Below, piece by piece: positions 50,303-55,745 of a stretch of 55,745 nt of DNA. Position 1 is the stretch's first letter. Every line of letters begins with the position of its first letter. The notes under the pieces were generated by a model that saw only the letters and a list, made by a program, of their open reading frames with translations, made no database searches and was not told where the DNA came from. The translations under genes and the position numbers were made by a program. This DNA is from Onstottus_B arcticum (GTDB taxonomy: Bacteria; Acidobacteriota; Blastocatellia; UBA7656), in assembly GCA_038040485.1 (NCBI GenBank), contig JBBPIE010000039.1, positions 1 through 55,745 of the forward strand, given 5' to 3'.

Positions 50303-51934
50303 ATGAGAGTCGACCCGGTCAAACTCGAAATCTTCAAATCGCTCTACTCCTCTGTCGCAGAAGAGATGGGCGTGAGCCTGCGCCGCTCGGCGTTCTCGCC
50401 GAACATAAAAGAACGCCGCGATTATTCGTGCGCGGTCTTCAACAGCAAAGGCGTCCTGATCGCGCAAGGCGATCACATGCCCGTGCATCTCGGATCGATG
50501 CCGATGTCGGTGCGCGCCGCGCTCGAAGCGCTTCAGCTCGGTCCTGGCGACATCGCCGTGCTCAACGATCCTTATGCGGGCGGAACTCACTTGCCCGATG
50601 TGACGATGGTAGCCGCCGTATACGGCGAGGGGGGGAGGGTGGGAGGGGGCGAGGGGGCGACCGTCACTCCGTCGCCTCGCCCCCTCTTCTACGTAGCCAA
50701 TCGCGCGCATCACGCGGACATCGGAGGGGCTACTCCCGGCTCGATGGGACGTGCCGATGAGATCTATCAGGAGGGTTTGAGAATTCCGCCCGTGCGCTTG
50801 ATGATCGGCGGCCAAGTCAACGATGACGTGATGAGATTGATCGCTGCAAACGTTCGGATACCTGAAGAGCGCGAAGGCGATCTCACTGCTCAACTGGGCG
50901 CGATCGCGACCGGGCAAACCCGGCTGCTCGAGATAATTGAGCGCTACGGATTCAAAGAAGCTGATCTCTACGCTGGGCACCTCATCAACTACACCGCCGA
51001 GATAACGCGTAGCGTGATTCGCAATCTGCCTGACGGCTCATACCAAGCAGAAGACTTTCTCGACGACGACGGCTACTCGGACAAACCGGTTCGCATATCG
51101 GTGCGGATCGACATCAAGGGCGACCGGGCCATAGTCGATTTCACCGGCAGCTCGCCTCAGGTTCGCGGACCGATCAACGCGGTTGAGGCAATCACTGTGT
51201 CGGCGGTCTACTACGTTTTCCGATGCCTGATCCCGATGGACGTGCCCGCAAGCTGGGGCTTACTCGATCCGATCAAAGTGATCGCGCCAGCCGGGACGGT
51301 CGTGAACGCGCTTCCACCCGCGGCGGTTGCGGGCGGCAACGTTGAAACCTCGCAGCGAATGGTAGATGTGCTGATGCTAGCGCTTTCGAAGACTGGCGCG
51401 CCGGTTCCCGCGGCGAGTCAGGGCACGATGAACAACTTGACGATCGGCGGGACCGACTCGCGCACCGGCAAGCAGTTCGCTTACTACGAAACCGTAGCCG
51501 GTGGGATGGGCGCGCGGCCGGGGTTGGACGGCATAGACGCGATTCACACGCATATGACGAACTCGCTGAACACGCCTGCCGAAGCGATGGAGTACGCTTA
51601 TCCGATGCGCGTGCACCAGTATTCGATCCGCGGTGAAAGCGGCGGCAGGGGCCAGTTTCGTGGCGGTGACGGCGTCGTGCGCGAGATCGAGCTGTTGACT
51701 GACGCACGCGTGACTATTCTATCGGATCGAAGAACAACGCGGCCTTATGGATTGAAGGGCGGTGAGCCGGCGAAGCCCGGCCGCACGACTCTCCTCAAGA
51801 AAGACGGTGAGCAACTGCTGGCGGGAAAGGACTCAGTGGACGCCGAAGCCGGGGACCGGATCAGGATCGAGAGTCCGGGCGGCGGCGGATGGGGAAGTGA
51901 AAGAAAAACGACGACGGATAAGCAAAACAAGTAA
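50303..51934 (+). CDS. Hydantoinase B/oxoprolinase-family subunit
   Basis: A 543-residue HyuB-like protein, the subunit that pairs with HyuA for ATP-dependent hydrolysis of N-methylhydantoin-type or 5-oxoproline substrates, or for acetone/acetophenone carboxylation. Signatures: LNDPYAGGTHLPDVTM, VANRAHHADIGGATPGSM and the C-terminal GGGGWG. No hyuA gene is adjacent, so the partner must be elsewhere. Between DVTMVAAVY and LFYVANRAHH about 17 unusual residues (GEGGRVGGGEGATVTPSP) are encoded by a repetitive, self-complementary stretch at 50625-50690. Confidence 0.9.
   Translation: MRVDPVKLEIFKSLYSSVAEEMGVSLRRSAFSPNIKERRDYSCAVFNSKGVLIAQGDHMPVHLGSMPMSVRAALEALQLGPGDIAVLNDPYAGGTHLPDVTMVAAVYGEGGRVGGGEGATVTPSPRPLFYVANRAHHADIGGATPGSMGRADEIYQEGLRIPPVRLMIGGQVNDDVMRLIAANVRIPEEREGDLTAQLGAIATGQTRLLEIIERYGFKEADLYAGHLINYTAEITRSVIRNLPDGSYQAEDFLDDDGYSDKPVRISVRIDIKGDRAIVDFTGSSPQVRGPINAVEAITVSAVYYVFRCLIPMDVPASWGLLDPIKVIAPAGTVVNALPPAAVAGGNVETSQRMVDVLMLALSKTGAPVPAASQGTMNNLTIGGTDSRTGKQFAYYETVAGGMGARPGLDGIDAIHTHMTNSLNTPAEAMEYAYPMRVHQYSIRGESGGRGQFRGGDGVVREIELLTDARVTILSDRRTTRPYGLKGGEPAKPGRTTLLKKDGEQLLAGKDSVDAEAGDRIRIESPGGGGWGSERKTTTDKQNK
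50625..50692. repeat. GC-rich repeat element inside the hydantoinase-like gene
   Basis: G-rich units (ggcgaggg, ggcgacc) are followed by a C-rich complement in 8-bp steps (gtcactcc, gtcgcctc, gccccctc). The arms can pair into a hairpin. It keeps the reading frame and inserts residues where family members normally have a short loop. Confidence 0.65.
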
Positions 51935-51967
51935 GAGTATTCGCGCGCGCTCGACAAGCCGAATAAA

Positions 51968-52663
51968 TTAGACCAGCATCCTCCATTCATCCAGAATCGT
52001 TTGAACCTTGTCCCGCACTTTCTCGCGGGCGAGCTGACGGTCGTCGTGGATGAGTAGCAGTTCGTCGTAGTTCGTGTACACATGCCGGACGTGAGCCCGA
52101 ACGGCGAGGAAGACCGCGTCGCTGTCGAAGGCCTTAGCGGCGGCGGACCGGCCGACTCGGCCGCTGTGTTTCAAACACGCGTGTTCGGCTATCTTGATAT
52201 CCGCGCCGGATGGAATGCGCGGAAATTCGTCGCGAATAGCTTGAGCAAACTCGGCCACGTATTTGCGATCGAGATTCTCTCGGCGCGAAGCTTCTCGTTC
52301 ACGGCGTGCCGCGCGCTCTTCTGAGTCGGCGTCCGACTCCGCCATAGCGCGCTCGATGGCTTCGGGCTCGGCGAGGATTCCCTGCCGCTCATAGCGTTTT
52401 CGACTGCGCGACCACTCGACAACGACCGCCTTGAGCCCCGAGTACTTGTTTGATCGCCGAGTGATCGCCGCGTCACCGCGCGGCAGAAACTCGAGGTGAT
52501 CCATATCGGCGCACTCCAGGCATAGCGCGCGATTATCATCCTGAAGCCTTAGAAGATCGCCTTTATGCAGCTCGGTTCCACACTCTCCGCAGATCGAAGC
52601 CGTGCGCCGCAGCTTGAACACCACTAGATCCTGGCGCTTTTCCGCCATCGCCATGCACAGCAT
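51968..52663 (-). CDS. DUF2293-domain protein with N-terminal zinc ribbon
   Basis: A 231-residue protein. The N-terminus carries two cysteine pairs (CGECG and CLEC, about residues 25-50) that could bind zinc. The C-terminal region (EFPRIPSGADIKIAEHACLKHSGRVGRSAAA...AVRAHVRHVYTNYDELL) matches the DUF2293 family, of unknown function. A charged linker (EERAARREREASRREN) lies between. No obvious SD supports a particular start among the ATGs at 52663, 52654 and 52648. Confidence 0.8.
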   Translation of the reverse strand: MLCMAMAEKRQDLVVFKLRRTASICGECGTELHKGDLLRLQDDNRALCLECADMDHLEFLPRGDAAITRRSNKYSGLKAVVVEWSRSRKRYERQGILAEPEAIERAMAESDADSEERAARREREASRRENLDRKYVAEFAQAIRDEFPRIPSGADIKIAEHACLKHSGRVGRSAAAKAFDSDAVFLAVRAHVRHVYTNYDELLLIHDDRQLAREKVRDKVQTILDEWRMLV

Positions 52664-52771
52664 CTTGTACTAGAACGAGCGGGCTTTCAACTCACTTCCT
52701 GACCGCTGACAGGGAGTTGCAAACATCAGTTCCTTGTCACCATCTCACGGCCGCTGATAAGATTCGGCGCG

Positions 52772-53473
52772 ATGGCCGAAGACATACGAGAGCGGCTCGC
52801 GCGAGTGCAGGAACGAATCGCGCGAGCAGCCGAACGAGGCGGCCGAAGCGCCGAAGAAATCACCCTGATCGCCGTCTCCAAAACATTCGATGCAGCGATA
52901 GCGCAACAGGCTGTGCTTGCAGGTGCGCGCAACCTCGGCGAGAACCGTGTGCAAGAAGCCATCCAGAAAACGGCTATCGTAAGAGGGGATGTTCGATGGC
53001 ATCTAATCGGCAATCTGCAATCTAACAAAGCGCGCCAGGCAGTTGCGATCTTTGACGTAATTCACACGATTGACAGCCGCGAGCTCGTCGAGCGAGTCGA
53101 CCGAATCGCGGGCGAGCTTGATCGACGGCCGGCGGTTCTGGTTCAGGTCGACCTTGCGCAGGAGCCGACCAAGTCGGGCGTCTTGGAAAGCGAGTTGCCG
53201 GCGATTGTCGAAGCTGTTGACTCTGCCAGTCATCTTGATTTTCGCGGGCTGATGACCCTGCCGCCGTTCTTTGATTCGCCCGAGATGACTCGCAGCTATT
53301 TTCGGCGGCTCAAAGAAATACTCGAAGGCTTAAACCGGCGGCGCGCGCCTGAGCGGAAACTGACCGAGCTTTCGATGGGGATGAGTCACGACTTCGAAGT
53401 GGCGATCGAAGAAGGCGCAACAATGATTCGAGTCGGAACGGCGATCTTCGGCGCGCGCGAAAAACGTGTTTAG
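52772..53473 (+). CDS. YggS-family pyridoxal-phosphate-binding protein
   Basis: A 233-residue single-domain alanine-racemase-fold protein (PLPBP/YggS) involved in PLP homeostasis. The PLP lysine is Lys37 (AVSKTF), with LGENRVQEA, WHLIGNLQSNKAR, and LSMGMSHDFEVAIEEGATMIRVG as family signatures. First gene of the common yggS-yggT-yggU cluster. Confidence 0.95.
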   Translation: MAEDIRERLARVQERIARAAERGGRSAEEITLIAVSKTFDAAIAQQAVLAGARNLGENRVQEAIQKTAIVRGDVRWHLIGNLQSNKARQAVAIFDVIHTIDSRELVERVDRIAGELDRRPAVLVQVDLAQEPTKSGVLESELPAIVEAVDSASHLDFRGLMTLPPFFDSPEMTRSYFRRLKEILEGLNRRRAPERKLTELSMGMSHDFEVAIEEGATMIRVGTAIFGAREKRV

Positions 53474-53485
53474 AACGGGGCACTC

Positions 53486-54076
53486 TTGGAACTAATTGCG
53501 ATTTTCCTTGGCTGGTTAAGCCGGTTGGTCTGGTGGGCGGCTATCGCGGTCGCCGGACTTCTGATTCTGCGGGTCATTCTGAATTGGGCCGGAGCGAATC
53601 CGTTCAGCCGCCTGAGCTACAATCTCACGCGGCTGACCGAGCCGCTGGTGCGCCCGATGAGGCATCAGTTCGCCGGCCGCATTACGCGATACGATCTGAT
53701 GCCGCTGTTGATGGGCGTGATGATCCTGGTGACCGGGCTGTTTATCTCGGGAACGATCGGCGAGTTTGCGGGCATTTCGTTGAGGGTCGGGACGGCGGCG
53801 CGTCTGGGCCTGATCACTGCGCGGTTTTTGGTGAGCACGACGATCCTTCTGGTTGGCTCGCTTTACGTAGTGGCAATCTTTCTGCGATTTTTTTTGCCTT
53901 TGTTCGGAATCAGCTACGCGAACGGCTTCTTCAGGTTTCTGTTTGTGATAACCGAGCCGCTGCTCAAGCCGCTTCGCCGAATCTTCGTCGCCGGGATGTT
54001 TGACTTCTCGCCGCTGGTGGCGATGTTCATCGTTCAAATACTGACGCCGCTGGTGGCGAACCTCGTGGGGGGCTGA
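53486..54076 (+). CDS. YggT-family membrane protein
   Basis: A 196-residue protein with four to five membrane segments forming two YGGT repeats (LILRVILNWAGANPFSRLSYNLTRLTEPLV and the later YVVAIFLRFFLPLFGISYANGFFRF). YggT proteins have been linked to osmotic tolerance and cell division, but the mechanism is unknown. TTG start with GGGGCAC upstream; 12 bp after the yggS-like gene. Confidence 0.9.
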   Translation: MELIAIFLGWLSRLVWWAAIAVAGLLILRVILNWAGANPFSRLSYNLTRLTEPLVRPMRHQFAGRITRYDLMPLLMGVMILVTGLFISGTIGEFAGISLRVGTAARLGLITARFLVSTTILLVGSLYVVAIFLRFFLPLFGISYANGFFRFLFVITEPLLKPLRRIFVAGMFDFSPLVAMFIVQILTPLVANLVGG

Positions 54077-54088
54077 GGTCAAACGCGC

Positions 54089-54388
54089 GTGATTGAAATC
54101 AGCGAGAAGAAAGGCTCAGTAGTTCTGAGAGTACGAGTTCAACCGCGCGCATCCAGAACGGAGCTTACGGGCGAGCACGCGGGCGCGCTCAAGTTGAAGA
54201 TCACCGCTCCGCCAGTAGATGGAAAGGCCAACGAGGAATGCCGGCGCTTTCTTGCAAAGCTGCTGGGTGTGGGCGCAGGATCGGTTGAGATAATCGCGGG
54301 AGCTTCATCGAGAGACAAGATCGTTCGAATCCACGGAGTCACCGCAAACAGCGTCTTAAAGTGCCTCTCCGATCAACACGGCGCCTGA
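54089..54388 (+). CDS. DUF167/YggU-family protein
   Basis: A 99-residue YggU-like protein. The core VRVQPRASRTELTGEHAGALKLKITAPPVDGKANEE and the SRDKIVRIHG segment are typical. Function unresolved. GTG start at 54089, 12 bp after the yggT-like gene, so the three genes form one operon. Confidence 0.93.
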   Translation: MIEISEKKGSVVLRVRVQPRASRTELTGEHAGALKLKITAPPVDGKANEECRRFLAKLLGVGAGSVEIIAGASSRDKIVRIHGVTANSVLKCLSDQHGA

Positions 54389-54396
54389 CGATCCGT

Positions 54397-55539
54397 TCAC
54401 GCCCGCGACTTTACTTGCTCGGTTAGCACCTTGGCGCTCGCCGAGGCCGCCCCTGAGAACCTCTCGAGGAATAAATCGACAAAGCTGTCTATGCTGTACC
54501 CGACAAAGAAGGCGGTCGTAGCTGTGAACCCTGATTGGAAATAATCCAGGCCGATGATGCCAATCCAAAGCGACGCGATGCCTGACATGATCGGAACTTC
54601 CGTGACGTGGACCCACATCACCCAATCGTCAATCGCGCGGAACGAAGCGTTCGCCTGCGCGCGAGACTGTTTGACGGCGTCGATCAGAATGTGCGCGAGA
54701 CTGCCCAGCGCGATAAACAAGTAGCCTTTGAGCAGCGGGCTGCCGAGCATCGCCCGAAATGGCGGCGGACCGCCAGAAACAATCCACTGGTAAAGCCACA
54801 GCACAACGACCCCGGCAAGCAGCGTCAAGGCGATAATCAGGAAACTCAACCTGCGCCTCCCCGCCTTGGGCGAGGCCCGGTAGATCAAGCCCTTCGGGAC
54901 ATCTACGATTCCGGTTATCACAGCCGGGTGCGCGTAGAGGTACTGAAGCAGCTTCAGCCGGTCTTCGAGTCTCGGCAACTCGTCCTTGAATGTGTCGTGG
55001 AAATCGAGAGTCTGACCCGTCCTCAAAGTCTCCAGGTGCTGCGTCAAACGGTGCGGGATCGTCACCAACCCGCAGTGATACTCAAGCTCAGCAATATGTG
55101 ACTCGACTCGCGCAAGGCGCGCCAGTATTTCGATAGTCGCGAGATCAGTGGACGGCCAATTATTACAGATTCTCTCCCAATGATTCGCGATCTCGGTGAT
55201 CTCATCGCCGCATCCGTCGTAGAGTCTTGGCTCGGTCCGAAACAACACTCGCAGATCATCGAAGTGCTTGCGTACGACGGGCTCGTTGGCTGCGAATATC
55301 CGGTTAGCGTGGACAAGTGAAGCGGTAACTTCCTGTGCTCTGACCGAGGTGTCGTCTAACGCGCCCTTCTCTTTGATCTCAACAACTGACCTCTCGATGT
55401 TTTGCGCCTCTTCGCGGATGTCGCGAACAAGGCCCATCAGCAGCGCAACGTTTCTGTCAAACGCGTCGGGCGGAGCTGCGGCGGAACTGACGGAAGGCGG
55501 AGCGGTTCTGCCCGGAACCTTCGGTGGCATAAGACCCAT
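54397..55539 (-). CDS. Multipass membrane protein of unknown function
   Basis: A 380-residue protein. The first 230 residues are soluble and mostly helical, with likely coiled-coil parts (DIREEAQNIERSVVEIKEKG; LARVESHIAELEYHCG); four hydrophobic helices follow (about 235-365: LSFLIIALTLLAGVVVLWLY, LKGYLFIALGSLAHILIDAV, MSGIASLWIGIIGLDYF, TAFFVGYSIDSFVDLFLERF). AAGGAG lies nine bases before the ATG. I do not recognise the family; it is convergent with the YggU-like gene. Confidence 0.75.
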   Translation of the reverse strand: MGLMPPKVPGRTAPPSVSSAAAPPDAFDRNVALLMGLVRDIREEAQNIERSVVEIKEKGALDDTSVRAQEVTASLVHANRIFAANEPVVRKHFDDLRVLFRTEPRLYDGCGDEITEIANHWERICNNWPSTDLATIEILARLARVESHIAELEYHCGLVTIPHRLTQHLETLRTGQTLDFHDTFKDELPRLEDRLKLLQYLYAHPAVITGIVDVPKGLIYRASPKAGRRRLSFLIIALTLLAGVVVLWLYQWIVSGGPPPFRAMLGSPLLKGYLFIALGSLAHILIDAVKQSRAQANASFRAIDDWVMWVHVTEVPIMSGIASLWIGIIGLDYFQSGFTATTAFFVGYSIDSFVDLFLERFSGAASASAKVLTEQVKSRA

Positions 55540-55651
55540 GTGTCTATTCTCCTTTTAACCGGGAAACTCTATCGGAGTATAGACGCGAATGGCCGGGCAC
55601 ACGATGCAACCCGAATGTGGGTAGTGGGTCAGTTTGAGGACGTAGCATAGA

Positions 55652-55707
55652 CTTTAGTCTGTGTCCGATGGTCATCGCGTCTATCCGGTTGGAGACACAG
55701 ACTAAAG
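55652..55707. repeat. Inverted repeat (CTTTAGTCTGTGTC type)
   Basis: CTTTAGTCTGTGTC at 55652-55665 is complementary to GACACAGACTAAAG at 55694-55707, with a loop of about 28 nt. It lies upstream of the last minus-strand gene, close to the right edge of the window. Confidence 0.75.
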
Positions 55708-55745
55708 AGCCTCTTGCAAAAGTCCGAGAAGCTTGTGATTTTGAG

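Overview
This window reads as a chromosomal segment of a Gram-negative, probably soil-dwelling bacterium, most plausibly an Acidobacteriota member of the Blastocatellia type. That placement is inference. It rests on a 1330-residue Oar-like TonB-dependent receptor with an N-terminal carboxypeptidase-regulatory-like domain, LptE and an outer-membrane barrel protein (so an outer membrane), paired M16 peptidases, moderately high G+C, and intergenic spaces filled with short hairpin repeats. I recognise no rRNA, tRNA, CRISPR array, prophage or complete insertion sequence.

Layout. 0.08-6.5 kb: an enoyl-CoA hydratase-family enzyme, a Rid-family protein and a lipoprotein (minus strand), an EamA exporter and pyroglutamyl peptidase (plus), serA (minus) and a VKOR-type membrane thiol oxidoreductase. 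6.6-12.5 kb: a housekeeping run rplU-rpmA-obgE-nadD-rsfS, an enhancer-binding protein without a sensor domain, rlmH, a DksA/TraR zinc-finger gene and a ComF-like gene. 12.7-19.5 kb: the TonB-dependent receptor convergent with two tandem paralogous secreted TPR proteins. 20-24.9 kb: gatC-gatA, an EamA transporter, an MFS transporter and a frameshifted barrel protein. 25.3-29.6 kb: three overlapping secreted-peptidase genes (M16 catalytic, M16 non-catalytic, M28). 30-36.6 kb: an HU protein with a proline-rich tail, a small basic ORF, an alpha/beta hydrolase, ahcY and metK (the methyl cycle), an extradiol-dioxygenase-like/AMMECR1 pair and rpsT.

36.7-46.7 kb: holA, lptE, a J-domain/PilZ gene, two related GNAT genes, a subtilisin-like protease with hexapeptide repeats, and leuS. 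The order leuS...lptE-holA has been rearranged by an old tandem duplication. Its junction is still visible as a chimeric ORF in which the start of the PilZ gene is fused to the last 100 codons of leuS. 47-55.7 kb: a PHP hydrolase, DNase IV, a Uma2-family nuclease, a hydantoinase-B-like subunit, a DUF2293 protein, the YggS-YggT-YggU cluster and a membrane protein of unknown function.

The most striking non-coding signal is a set of repeat elements of several unrelated sequences that share one architecture: degenerate 7-bp or 8-bp units, often in two inverted arms, sitting exactly at gene borders. In several cases the repeat supplies the stop codon of the upstream gene or abuts the start codon of the next one, and one copy appears to lie inside a coding sequence. 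Heptameric repeats of this kind are known from filamentous cyanobacteria (STRR sequences); their variety here, the octameric class and their use as gene ends are what deserve attention.
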